Numbered from the stretch's first letter, positions 34,884-45,051 are shown. The stretch is DNA of 60,987 nucleotides from Bradyrhizobium viridifuturi (GCF_001238275.1 NZ_LGTB01000052.1:1-60987), one strand, 5' to 3'. The notes: generated from the sequence alone by a model not told the origin. Made by a program: numbers and translations.

Positions 34884-36224
34884 ATGATCCAATTCATGAG
34901 TGACGGCGCATCACACAATATCCTCGTGCTCGGCGCGTCGGGCCTGATCGGACGCTATGTCACCGACGATCTCAGGGCGCGCGGCTTTCACGCGATCGGG
35001 ATCGCGCGGCAATTCACGGCTGCCCAAAAGATGAGCGCAGCCGATCTCGAGCTGCCCGTGATGGCGATGGATGTCGCTGAGCTGACGCAGCTGCTTCGCA
35101 GCCACGAGGCCGACGTCGTCGTCAATTGCCTCGGCGTGCTGCAGGACGGTCCGGGCAGCGACACAAGCGCGGTGCATCGCGACTTCGTGGCGCGACTGCT
35201 GGAAGCGATCCGCGACAGCCATCGCGCCATCCGTCTGGTGCATATTTCGATTCCCGGCAGCGCCGATCAGGATCGCACCGCCTTCAGCACCACCAAGCGC
35301 GAAGCCGAACGGCTGATCGCGGCATCGGGGATCGCCCATGCGATCCTGCGCCCGGGCTTTGTCATCGCGCCGTCGGCCTATGGCGGCAGCGCCATGCTGC
35401 GCGCGTTGGCGGCGCTGCCGGTGGATTTGCCGGCCGACGAGGCCGCTACGCCATTCCAGCCGGTTGCAGTCGAGGATATCGCCGCGACCATCGCCTGGCT
35501 TGCCTCGCGCGACATCGACGACGAAGCGGTGCGCTCGGTGAGCTGGGATCTGATGCAGAAGCAGCCGGTCTCGCTCGGCGGCGTCATCGCCCAATTCCGC
35601 TGGTCGTTCGGCACGGCGAAGCAATTCCGTATCGCCTCGCCGTCGTTCCTGATCGATCTCGGCGCCCGTCTCGGCGATCTCACGAGCCGCCTCGGCTGGA
35701 TGCCGCCGATGCGCTCCAATGCGATTGCCGAGCTGCGCCGCGGCGTCACCGGCGATCCCACGGCCTGGATGGCAGCGGCTGGCATCGTGCCGAAGACGAT
35801 CGCGCAGGCGATCGGCGGCCGACCCGCGACCATCCAGGACAAATGGTTCGCGCGGCTGTTCCTGATCAAGGCGCTGATCTTCGCGAGCCTCGTGCTGTTC
35901 TGGGTCGCCTCCGGCTTCATCTCGCTGGTGATCTCCTATGACGCCGCCGCCGGCATCCTGAGCGCGCATCACTTCCCGCCCGCCCTGGTCGGGCCGGTGA
36001 CGGTACTGACCAGCCTGATGGACATGAGCATCGGCGTGCTGATCGCGATCCGCCGCACCGCGGCGTTCGGTCTTGTCGCCGGCATCATTGCCTCGCTCGG
36101 CTACATGGCGGGATCGGCGGTCCTGACGCCCGATCTCTGGATCGAGCCGCTCGGCGCGCTGGTGAAGACCGGACCCGCGATCGTGCTGATGCTGGTCGCG
36201 CTGCTGACATTGGATAACCGATAG
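34884..36224 (+). CDS. SDR-type NAD(P)-binding protein fused to a DoxX-like membrane domain
   Basis: 446 residues. The N-terminal half is an extended/atypical SDR: VLGASGLIGRYVTDDLRARG cofactor motif, VVNCLGVLQDG, and TKREAERLIAASGIAHAILR. The last about 130 residues contain four hydrophobic helices (FLIKALIFASLVLFWVASGF onward) resembling DoxX_3. So the oxidoreductase domain is tethered to the inner membrane. It follows DUF2269 and precedes a DCC-family protein, a grouping that suggests one membrane redox unit. An alternative ATG lies at 34896. Confidence 0.85.
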   Translation: MIQFMSDGASHNILVLGASGLIGRYVTDDLRARGFHAIGIARQFTAAQKMSAADLELPVMAMDVAELTQLLRSHEADVVVNCLGVLQDGPGSDTSAVHRDFVARLLEAIRDSHRAIRLVHISIPGSADQDRTAFSTTKREAERLIAASGIAHAILRPGFVIAPSAYGGSAMLRALAALPVDLPADEAATPFQPVAVEDIAATIAWLASRDIDDEAVRSVSWDLMQKQPVSLGGVIAQFRWSFGTAKQFRIASPSFLIDLGARLGDLTSRLGWMPPMRSNAIAELRRGVTGDPTAWMAAAGIVPKTIAQAIGGRPATIQDKWFARLFLIKALIFASLVLFWVASGFISLVISYDAAAGILSAHHFPPALVGPVTVLTSLMDMSIGVLIAIRRTAAFGLVAGIIASLGYMAGSAVLTPDLWIEPLGALVKTGPAIVLMLVALLTLDNR

Positions 36225-36283
36225 CGTTTTCAAGCGAAGTGGCAACCGGTTCGCGTGAAGAAAACGCGTCGAAGGGAATCAAG

Positions 36284-36691
36284 ATGACGAGCTGGCCCGA
36301 CGACGACGTGATCCTCTACGACGGCGTCTGCATCTTCTGCTCGCGCTGGGTCCGCTTCGTCGTCGACCGTGACACGGCGCGCCGCTTCCGCTTCACGCCG
36401 ATCCAGTCCGACTACGGCACGCGGCTGGCAAAAACCTTCGGCATCGACCCGGAGGATCCCGACACCAACGCCGTGGTCCATGGCGGCATCGCCTGGATGA
36501 AGTCGGACGCCGCGCTGACGGTGCTGAGCCATCTCCCCGGCTGGGGCTGGACGCGCGTGCTGTTCGCAGTGCCGAAACCGCTGCGCGACGCCGTCTACAG
36601 CCTCGTCGCCCGCAATCGCTACAAAATCTTCGGCAAGTACGAGACGTGTTTCGTGCCGGACACGGATATGCGGGCGAGGGTGCTGGAGTAG
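36284..36691 (+). CDS. DCC family thiol-disulfide oxidoreductase (DUF393)
   Basis: 135 residues. The DCC signature appears as ILYDGVCIFCSRWVRFVVDR, with a CxxC-type pair (C-I-F-C) at about residues 16-19 as in thioredoxin-like active sites. The C-terminal YKIFGKYETCFVPD is also typical. The ATG at 36284 follows GAAGGGAATC. Together with the upstream SDR-DoxX gene it fits a membrane-proximal redox role, which is inferred. Confidence 0.88.
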   Translation: MTSWPDDDVILYDGVCIFCSRWVRFVVDRDTARRFRFTPIQSDYGTRLAKTFGIDPEDPDTNAVVHGGIAWMKSDAALTVLSHLPGWGWTRVLFAVPKPLRDAVYSLVARNRYKIFGKYETCFVPDTDMRARVLE

Positions 36692-36697
36692 TTTCCC

Positions 36698-36784
36698 CGT
36701 CATTGCGAGGAGCGAAGCGACGAAGCAATCCACTCCATCCGTTACGCGGCGCGATGGATAGCTTCGCTCCGCTCGCAATGACGA
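36698..36784. repeat. Interspersed palindromic repeat, family B, copy 2
   Basis: Starts CGTCATTGCGAGGAGCGAAG and ends TTCGCTCCGCTCGCAATGACG. It is almost identical in its arms to the copy at 55692-55778. It lies between the convergent DCC and amine-oxidase genes. Confidence 0.9.
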
Positions 36785-36789
36785 TGCGG

Positions 36790-38037
36790 CTACTTGCTCG
36801 CTACGACAGCCAACACTTCCCTCGCTGCTCTCTCGCCGCTGTCCCGCGCGCCATGCGCGGTCGAGAAGAAGTGCGGCGACGTCGCCTCGCCGGCGAAGAA
36901 CAGCCGGCCGTCGACCGGGGCTGCGAGCACGGCGCGCTTGTCGGCGTGGCCGGGCAGCGCGTGGGAATAGGAGCCGCGGGCGAACGGGTCGTGGGCCCAG
37001 CGGGACTCGCTGAGCGGCTTCAGCTTGCGGCGGAAATCATTGCCGAGGAAGGAGACGATCTCGTCAATGCTGTGCGCGGCGATGGCGCCGTCGCCGGCAT
37101 CCTCGAGCGCTTGCGCAAAACGGCCGCCGAAAAAGCCCTCGATGCAGGGCTGGCCGAACGGGCGGATGTGGTAGGTGCCCATCTCGGTGCGCATGGTGGC
37201 GCCGCGCAGATTGCCTTCCTTCGGCAGCGCCTCGGGCTCGGCGAGCGCCAAGGTCACCTTGTCGGCGAGGCCGAGCGGCAGGCCGCGGGCGGCATCGAGT
37301 TTTTCCGGAAGCGCCGGCGAGAAGCGGATCGCCGCGTCGGCGATCAGGTTGGTCGGCACGGTGACGATCACTTTGTCCGCTTCGAGTGTGCCGCGCGACG
37401 TCTCGATGCGGACGCGCTTGGCGGAGTGATCGATCAGCCTCACCTCGCAGTTCAGCGCGACAGACACTTGCTGACCATAGGCCTCGATCAGCGAGCCATA
37501 GCCGCGCCTGACGCGCCAATTGACGTTGCTGTCCTCATAGGCGTCGAAATCGAGAATCGAGAGTTGGTCGAGCTCGCAGCCGTTCACATAGGTCGAGATC
37601 GCATCGATCATCGGGTTCCAGCGGTTGCCGGGCTCGAGGTAGCGATCGGCTGAACCGTCCTTGCCGCCGCGCGCCGCCTCTTCGATGCGATCGTAGAACT
37701 CGTCGAGCGCAAGCATGAACGCATCGCGGTCGGCCTGCGGGAACGCCTTGCCATAGGCGCGCTCGCGCCACGGCGGCAGGTCCTTGTTGAGCTCGAAGCC
37801 GAGTTGCCGGGCGATGCCGACAAAGCTGTTCTGGTCGGCCGAGTGCAGCCAGCCGCAGCCGACGTCGAACACCACGTCAGGCGCGGCCTGGATCGTATGA
37901 GCCCGGCCGCCGAGCCGGTCGCGGGCTTCCAGCACGATGGTGGAGAGGCCGGTGCCCCTCAGCGCATGCGCGGCGCCGAGGCCTGCGGCGCCGGCGCCGA
38001 TGATGGCAACATCGACCGTGGAGGGAAGGGAACTCAT
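36790..38037 (-). CDS. Flavin monoamine oxidase family protein
   Basis: A 415-residue FAD-dependent amine oxidase. The dinucleotide motif AIIGAGAAGLGAAHALRGTG is near residue 11, followed by VLEARDRLGGRAHTI, the substrate-domain WRVRRGYGSLIEAYGQQV, and the C-terminal FAD motif LFFAGEATSPHFFSTAHGAR. This resembles the MAO/spermine-oxidase group. No signal peptide. The amine substrate cannot be told from sequence. It lies upstream of typA's convergent repeat region on the same strand. Confidence 0.9.
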   Translation of the reverse strand: MSSLPSTVDVAIIGAGAAGLGAAHALRGTGLSTIVLEARDRLGGRAHTIQAAPDVVFDVGCGWLHSADQNSFVGIARQLGFELNKDLPPWRERAYGKAFPQADRDAFMLALDEFYDRIEEAARGGKDGSADRYLEPGNRWNPMIDAISTYVNGCELDQLSILDFDAYEDSNVNWRVRRGYGSLIEAYGQQVSVALNCEVRLIDHSAKRVRIETSRGTLEADKVIVTVPTNLIADAAIRFSPALPEKLDAARGLPLGLADKVTLALAEPEALPKEGNLRGATMRTEMGTYHIRPFGQPCIEGFFGGRFAQALEDAGDGAIAAHSIDEIVSFLGNDFRRKLKPLSESRWAHDPFARGSYSHALPGHADKRAVLAAPVDGRLFFAGEATSPHFFSTAHGARDSGERAAREVLAVVASK

Positions 38038-38089
38038 GTCGCGGCTCTAGCACGTCTGGAGAAGCGTCTAAAGTCAACACACGCATAAC

Positions 38090-38196
38090 TGTCATCACCC
38101 GCGAAGGCGGGTGATCCAGTATTCCAGGAGACAGCTGTGATTGAACCGATAGGCCGCAGCGTACTAGATGCCCCGGTCGAGCCGGGGCATGACAGT
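38090..38196. repeat. Interspersed palindromic repeat, family C
   Basis: Two hairpins: TCACCCGCGAAGGCGGGTGA near 38095, and CCCCGGTCGAGCCGGGG near 38171, framed by CTGTCAT and ATGACAG. It lies between the typA stop and the amine-oxidase start and may terminate typA. Confidence 0.8.
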
Positions 38197-38213
38197 TTGG
38201 TTTACGCGATGGC

Positions 38214-40040
<1,827 letters not shown>

Positions 40041-40184
40041 GGCTCTTCTTCTGGTCGTGCAATGGTCAGATGCGCGATCTCGCCGAACCAGTTTGGCCGG
40101 CCGCTCGCTCGCGTGGCCCATCAGGGGCCCGGATCACGCTCATACCCAAGAAATTTGACGGGGACGCATCACCCCAAAAAGGAA

Positions 40185-40204
40185 GCCCGGTCTCAGGACC
40201 GGGC
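40185..40204 (-). terminator. Intrinsic terminator of the small-membrane-protein operon
   Basis: Hairpin GCCCGGTC-CTGA-GACCGGGC as read on the minus strand, followed by TTCCTTTTT. It lies about 125 bases past the last gene of the operon (stop at 40330) and before the typA start. It should insulate typA from the upstream operon. Confidence 0.75.
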
Positions 40205-40329
40205 ACCTCGTGCGTTGCGGCGCAATATAGTCAGAAAACGCCAAAAAACAACGGTTTATTGGCCGTTTGGAGGGCTGATTTTGGTTCCGGAAGCCGGTTT
40301 TGAGCGGCTTTTTGGGGCCGAATCCGGCG

Positions 40330-40560
40330 TCATTTCCGGGAAAGCGCCTGGATGATCAAGGTCAACCCGGCAAAGGCCAGGCAGATCACGATGATGGTGA
40401 CGGGATTAACGTTGGCTCCGGGCCCCATCGCGACGCTGACGATGACGCACAGCACGCCCGGGATCAGCAGGAGGATCCCCACCACCAGCATGAACGCGGT
40501 CAGGCAGCCGTTGCGTGGTGGCCCGTTCGACGGCGGCGAGTCGGAATTGCCCATGACCAT
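40330..40560 (-). CDS. Small two-helix membrane protein, paralogue 4
   Basis: 76 residues (or 74 from an internal ATG). Pro/Ser-rich N terminus (SDSPPSNGPPRNG), then helix 1 beginning at the conserved NGCLTAFM and running through GILLLIPGVLCV, a short polar loop (GPGANVN), and helix 2 ending in a basic tail. The GC-x-T/S-x-x-M...LLxPG...C pattern is shared with the three genes upstream, so they are tandem paralogues. Spacing from the upstream gene is seven bases. Function unknown. Confidence 0.8.
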   Translation of the reverse strand: MVMGNSDSPPSNGPPRNGCLTAFMLVVGILLLIPGVLCVIVSVAMGPGANVNPVTIIVICLAFAGLTLIIQALSRK

Positions 40561-40567
40561 TGTCCGT

Positions 40568-40801
40568 CTACTGACTTCGGGGGCGCGTCGCGAGCCAGAT
40601 CAGCCAGGCGCCAACGAAGCCAATCGCGGAGACGGCGAGCCAAAAGCCGATGAAGGACGAATCGAACCCGCCGCGCCCGAGACCCAATAGCGCGCAGGCC
40701 GCGGGAAGCAGCAGGACTATGCCGGCCAGGAACATCAACATCGACAGGCAGCCTTCCGCAGCTGTAGGAGGATTCGTCGGCGGCTCGGGCGGCGTGTTCA
40801 T
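40568..40801 (-). CDS. Small two-helix membrane protein, paralogue 3
   Basis: 77 residues from the ATG at 40801 (an ATG at 40810 is possible). N terminus NTPPEPPTNPPTAAEG, then EGCLSMLMFLAGIVLLLPAA with the shared Cys at the membrane boundary and a second Cys in AACALLGLG. Helix 2 is SFIGFWLAVSAIGFVGAWLI, with a basic tail RPRSQ. It belongs to the same tandem family as its neighbours. Unknown function. Confidence 0.8.
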   Translation of the reverse strand: MNTPPEPPTNPPTAAEGCLSMLMFLAGIVLLLPAACALLGLGRGGFDSSFIGFWLAVSAIGFVGAWLIWLATRPRSQ

Positions 40802-40819
40802 GGGCTGCAAATTTGTCCG

Positions 40820-41104
40820 TTACCGATCGCCCTTGATCGCGGCACGGATCAGCATCACGCCGGCAAAGCAAACCGCGAGCCCGAGCAGGATCAGGAACAG
40901 GATGGAGGGATCGGTTTTCGACTCGCTCAGGACGCCGAACCCGAACAGGAGGGCGCAGAGCCCGGGCAGCAGCAGGAGCACCCCGAACAGCGCCATGAAG
41001 GCGGTCGCGCAGCCGCCGCGTTGTGGCGGGAGCGGCGGAGGGAGGTGCACGTCGGGCGGCTGCGCTGGTGCAGGCGGCACGGAAGGGGGATTGGTCTCGC
41101 TCAT
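40820..41104 (-). CDS. Small two-helix membrane protein, paralogue 2
   Basis: 94 residues. The longest Pro-rich N terminus of the set (about 28 residues, PPSVPPAPAQPP type), then GGCATAFMALFGVLLLLPGL with the boundary Cys and a second Cys in LCALLFGFG. Helix 2 lies around ILFLILLGLAVCFAGVMLIR, ending KGDR. Gap of 40 bases from the upstream paralogue. Unknown function. Confidence 0.8.
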   Translation of the reverse strand: MSETNPPSVPPAPAQPPDVHLPPPLPPQRGGCATAFMALFGVLLLLPGLCALLFGFGVLSESKTDPSILFLILLGLAVCFAGVMLIRAAIKGDR

Positions 41105-41144
41105 GGCTGTGGGTCCACCAGTCGGTTCGCGATGCCGGCCGTCC

Positions 41145-41393
41145 CTAGGACGCAGGCCTGCGGATGGCCCACCAGATCAGGGCCACGCCGAAGCACGCCA
41201 CCAGCAGGCACGCGGCGACGACCTGAAGGTCATCGGACGCCGTCTTGGCAACGCCGGCGAACACGAAGATCAGCGCGCAGAGACCGGGCAGCAACAGAAT
41301 GATGCCGGCGACGATCATCAGCGCCGTCACGCAGCCGTTGCGCTGCTCCGGTGGGCGGGACGGAGGCGGAGGGGGCGCGCTGGTATCGCTCAC
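41145..41393 (-). CDS. Small two-helix membrane protein, paralogue 1
   Basis: 82 residues from a GTG that overlaps the radical SAM stop codon (GTGA), so translation is coupled to it. N terminus SDTSAPPPPPSRPPEQ, then RNGCVTALMIVAGIILLLPG and LCALIFVFAG. Helix 2 is VVAACLLVACFGVALIWWAI. It is the first of four tandem paralogues behind the radical SAM gene. The overlap argues that the family works with the enzyme. Confidence 0.83.
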   Translation of the reverse strand: MSDTSAPPPPPSRPPEQRNGCVTALMIVAGIILLLPGLCALIFVFAGVAKTASDDLQVVAACLLVACFGVALIWWAIRRPAS

Positions 41394-42834
41394 CTCGGCG
41401 TCTCCTCCGTCAGGCGCGCCTCGCGATAGGTCTGGCCGGCGAGGCCCGCGCGGATGCCGTCGATCTTTCCGTCACGGTAGAACAGATTGTAGGTGTCGAA
41501 CGGGATGATCGCGCCGCTCTCGGTGACGAAGTGAATGCAGCTGCGCTTGACGTTGCCGACGCAGAAATTGGAGCGATCGAGAAACTGCACGATGGTGACG
41601 CGGAACACGTTCTCGTAGGAGAGGCCTTCCGGCACTTCGAAGCTCGGCAGGCAGCACAGCAATTCGCAGACCCGCTCCGAGGTGTTGAGCGGGCCCGACG
41701 ACAGCGAGAACAGGTCGACGAATTTTTCGCGCAACACCGGATATTTCTCGGGGCTGATCGTGTTCGGCATCACGGCGACAAGCTGCTCCTGCGGGATCAG
41801 CGAGGTCAGCGGCAACACCTTGTCGGCGTTGCGCAGGCCGTAGCCGATCGAGATGCTCTCGGGATTGCACGGCAGCGGGATCATGTCCTTGTCGCCGAAC
41901 ACCCCGGTCTCGATCACGCGCTGGCGGATCTCCGACAGCATGATGCGGTCGGTGTTCTTGTCGAAATTCTGGTTGCGGCCGGCGTCCTGCACCGGCTGCA
42001 GCGTGACGCCGCGGACGCACTTCCAGGTCAGCGCATGGCGGACGATGTCGCCGATCTCGGCATCGTTGACGCCGCGCTTGATGGTCGCGACCAGCGTGGT
42101 CGAGACGCCGTGGTGCTCGAGATTCTCCAGCGCCTGCTGGCGGATCTTGCGCAAGTCGGCGCCGCGCAGGTTGACCAGCGCCTCGCGCGTGAGCGAATCG
42201 AACTGCAGATAGACCTCCAGCCCACGCTTGTTCGCGGCGAGCTTCGCCACGAACTCCGTTCGCGCGCGATTCTAAGGCCGTTGGTGTTGATCATGACATG
42301 GCGGATCGGCCGGGCGCGCACCGCATCCAGGATCGCGAAGAAATCCGGATGCAGCGTCGGCTCGCCGCCGGAGATCTGCACCAGGTCGGGCTCGCCCTCG
42401 CTTGCTACCAGCGCGTCCAGCATCTTCTCGATCTTGGCCAGCGGCGTGAAGCTGGTGCGCGCCGGCGAGGAATCCGCAAAGCACACCGGGCAGGTCAGGT
42501 TGCAGTGCTCGGTGATCTCGATCAGCGCCAGGCAGGAATGCTGCTCGTGGTCCGGGCACAGCCCGCAATCATAGGGGCAGCCGAATTCGGTGTGGCGCTG
42601 GAAGGCGAGCGGCCGGTCGCCCGGCTTGATGAAATCCTTGCACAGCCGCCAATAGGCCGAATCGGTCGAGACCAGCGTCGACTGCACGCCGTGCTGCTTG
42701 CAGCGCTTCTCGTACCAGACCTCGTTGCCCGATATCTGGATCTTGGTCGGCACCAGGGTCAGGCAGGTCTCGCAGAGCGACTGGGTCTGGCCCCAGAAGA
42801 TGTAGGGGCGGGCCTTACGCAGCGGCGCGTTCAT
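41390..42834 (-). pseudogene. Radical SAM protein of the tetraether-lipid-synthase-like group (COG1964-like); single-base frameshift
   Basis: 481 residues when repaired. N-terminal zinc-type CETC...CKQHG region (about residues 20-50), then FGCPYDCGLCPDHEQHSC, the SAM-cluster motif CNLTCPVC (about 110-117), and QISGGEPTLHPDF. The first frame ends just after MINTNGLRIARE. The second continues AKLAANKRGLEVYLQFDSLT to a C-terminal Cys cluster (NFCVGNVKRSC). One missing base near 42258 (GAACGGAG for GAACCGGAG) joins them. The arrangement recalls archaeal Tes/MJ0619-type enzymes, which couple lipid chains. Substrate here is unknown. The start overlaps the Lgt-like stop by 20 bases. Confidence 0.85.
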
Positions 42835-43534
42835 GCTTCACACTCACATTCGGCGCCGTCGCGAGCATGACGGCGGCATAGACCATGACAAACAGCGACA
42901 GCAGGTGGAACAGCGAGAATGGGCCGATCAGCGCGCCGTAGGGCTTGATGAACTCCCATACGAAGCGCTGCAGGCCGTAGAAGAACAGCACGAGGTAGAA
43001 TCCATTGGTGATCACAGCGGCGTTGCGGTTCAATACGGCCCAGACGTAGAAGACCGCGAACGCCGCCATCGCCAGGCTTTCATAGAGCTGCACCGGATGG
43101 CGCAGGACGCCGTCGCCGAAATCGTGGCCCCAGGGCAGCGTGGTCGGCGTGCCATAGGTGAAATCCTCCAGCCCTGCGAAATAGCAGCCGAGCCGACCGA
43201 TCGCGACGCCGATCGCAAGCGGCAGCGCGAACCGCGCCCCGGTGCGCAGCGAAATGCCGTGCAGCCATTTGTAGAGCTCGATCGCGACGATGCCGCCGGC
43301 CAGTGCGCCCTCGACCGAGCGGGCGATGCCGGGCATGCCCGAGAACCACAGGTTCAGCGTGCCGAAGATGTAGGCGCCGATGCCGGCGCCGAACACCAAC
43401 GCGGCGATATAGGTCAGCTCGAAGGATTGCCGCGGGAATTGCAGGCCGCGTATGCGCGACAGCCACCACATGGCGACCGCGGCCGCGCCCCATGCTGCAA
43501 CGTCGAAAATCGCGTGAAGTTCAGCCCCACTCAT
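42815..43534 (-). CDS. Prolipoprotein diacylglyceryl transferase-like membrane protein
   Basis: 239 residues, about seven helices. Lgt-type features: AIGRLGCYFAGLEDFTYGTP (equivalent to the conserved Arg signature), LRHPVQLYESLAMAAF, and LQRFVWEFIKPYG near the C terminus with the late Arg/Glu. The usual HGGL region is not clear. Shorter than true Lgt (about 280) and located with a radical SAM gene, it is more likely a specialised paralogue than the housekeeping enzyme. Its last 20 bases overlap the radical SAM gene. Confidence 0.8.
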   Translation of the reverse strand: MSGAELHAIFDVAAWGAAAVAMWWLSRIRGLQFPRQSFELTYIAALVFGAGIGAYIFGTLNLWFSGMPGIARSVEGALAGGIVAIELYKWLHGISLRTGARFALPLAIGVAIGRLGCYFAGLEDFTYGTPTTLPWGHDFGDGVLRHPVQLYESLAMAAFAVFYVWAVLNRNAAVITNGFYLVLFFYGLQRFVWEFIKPYGALIGPFSLFHLLSLFVMVYAAVMLATAPNVSVKHERAAA

Positions 43535-43591
43535 CGGGCGAGTGTAGCGTGATTTTCGCGGTCCGCGATAGCTGATCCGCGCGGTAGCTGT

Positions 43592-43622
43592 TCTCCCTCT
43601 CCCCGTTCTTACGGGAAGAGGT
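43592..43622. repeat. Short imperfect palindrome in the crp-lgt gap
   Basis: CTCTCCCCGT-TCTT-ACGGGAAGAG, a hairpin 12 bases past the Crp/Fnr stop codon. It belongs to a common repeat type. It might limit read-through from the regulator into the operon. Confidence 0.5.
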
Positions 43623-43633
43623 CGGCGGCGGCG

Positions 43634-44398
43634 TCAATTCGCGGGGTTGTCCTCGCTTGGATAGACGCCGCGCAGCACTTCCTCGAAGTGATCCTTCACC
43701 GCCTCGTTGCACATGCAGGAGCGCAGCTTGAGCCTGTCGGGGTCGCGGATCACGATCGCGCCGCGGCGGGTATCCAGCACGCCTTCGGCCTTGAAGTTCT
43801 GGATCACCCGGCTGGTGTAGCTGCGGCCGACGCCGAGCAAGGTCGAGAGCTGCTCATGCGTCAGCGGCACCACGCCATTGCCGTTGGTGCGCTCCATCGC
43901 CGAGATGATCCATTTCGCGGCGCGCTGCTCGATCGAATGGATCGCGTTGCAGGCGGTCGACTGGAAGATCTGCGCCAGCATGCAGTCGGCGTAGCGCGCG
44001 AAGATGTTGCGCACCGAGATCGACTTCAGCTTGGCGGCGTCGAGCTTGCTGATCGGCAGCCGCGCGAACGGCCCACCGAACTTGACGGTGATGCGCGTGT
44101 ACGCCGGCAGGAAGCCCTGGCTGACGATGCCGCCGACCGCGCCCTCGCGGCCGACCAGGATGGTCTCGACATCGCGCCCGTCTTCGTTGGGCACCATGTA
44201 GGACGCAAGGCTCGGCCCGCATGGGAAATGCACGATCTGGACGTCGTCGCCGGGATTGTAGAGCAGGTCGCCGGCCGCGGCCTCGACCACCGCAAGATGC
44301 GGCGCGATCAGCTCGTAGTCGACGGCATTGAGCCGGCGCAAGAGATTGTTGAACGGCCGGTCGCTCGTACCGGCCAAATCGGTCCGTTTTGCAATCAT
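43634..44398 (-). CDS. Crp/Fnr family transcriptional regulator
   Basis: 254 residues from the ATG at 44398. The N-terminal cyclic-nucleotide-binding-like beta roll spans about residues 20-140. The C-terminal winged helix contains PLTHEQLSTLLGVGRSYTSR, the recognition-helix region, near residue 185. The Cys pattern of FNR iron-sulfur sensors is absent at the N terminus; two late Cys (SCMCNE) lie outside the usual site. So the ligand is unknown. It lies 99 bases upstream of the Lgt-like operon on the same strand and may control it. Confidence 0.88.
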   Translation of the reverse strand: MIAKRTDLAGTSDRPFNNLLRRLNAVDYELIAPHLAVVEAAAGDLLYNPGDDVQIVHFPCGPSLASYMVPNEDGRDVETILVGREGAVGGIVSQGFLPAYTRITVKFGGPFARLPISKLDAAKLKSISVRNIFARYADCMLAQIFQSTACNAIHSIEQRAAKWIISAMERTNGNGVVPLTHEQLSTLLGVGRSYTSRVIQNFKAEGVLDTRRGAIVIRDPDRLKLRSCMCNEAVKDHFEEVLRGVYPSEDNPAN

Positions 44399-44451
44399 TG
44401 GAAAATCCTGAAAACCCAACGCGGACCATACTGAAAAAGTTCCAGCTTTTA

Positions 44452-44467
44452 TGTTCACTAGTGAACA
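44452..44467. promoter_or_regulatory. Perfect 16-base palindrome TGTTCACTAGTGAACA
   Basis: A perfect dyad 54 bases upstream of the Crp/Fnr start codon, in the gap to the divergent receiver gene. It looks like a dimeric repressor operator. It does not match the canonical FNR or CRP box (TTGAT-N4-ATCAA; TGTGA-N6-TCACA). Confidence 0.5.
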
Positions 44468-44598
44468 GACGCGGCAGCTCGCGATGTGGTGGGTTTCATC
44501 TCGGGAACAGCCGGCGTGCTTTCGGGCGCCGGTCGCGGGCCATCCGGCCGGACTGATTCCGGTCTCTCATCCATCATCGAAGAAATGGACCCTGAGCA

Positions 44599-44973
44599 AT
44601 GGAATCCGCCCCCAATTCCGGCATGCCCGGTGATGTCCTTGTGGTCGAGGACGATCCGATCATCTCGCTCTATTTCGAGGACACCATCCTCGGCTTCGGC
44701 GCCCGGACGGTGCGCACCGCTGCGAATGTCGCCCGTGCGCTTGAATTGATCGCCGAACGCGCGCCGGATTTCGCGCTGCTCGACGTCGGCCTCGTCAGGG
44801 GCGAGAAGACGTTCGTGATCGCCGAGCGGCTCGATGCCCTGAAAGTGCCTTTCGCTTTCATCACGGGCTACGGCGCGGACATCAGACTGCCGGAATCGCT
44901 CGCCGGCAAGCCGCGGCTGTCCAAACCGTGTTCGAGCGAGACGCTCGAAGCTGCGCTGAGAAACGAGCTTTGA
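44599..44973 (+). CDS. Stand-alone response regulator receiver protein
   Basis: 124 residues. VLVVEDDPIISLYFEDTI holds the acidic pair, FALLDVGLVRGEKTF the phospho-acceptor Asp (about residue 59), AFITGYGAD the Thr/Ser region, and KPRLSKPCSSETL the conserved Lys. There is no output domain, so it should act through protein interaction. No histidine kinase lies nearby. Confidence 0.9.
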   Translation: MESAPNSGMPGDVLVVEDDPIISLYFEDTILGFGARTVRTAANVARALELIAERAPDFALLDVGLVRGEKTFVIAERLDALKVPFAFITGYGADIRLPESLAGKPRLSKPCSSETLEAALRNEL

Positions 44974-45051
44974 CCGATTGCCGGGCTTCGGCCTCGCGGT
45001 CTACGATCCGAGATGTCGGATTCGGTGACGAACAGGCCTCGGGAAGCCGTC

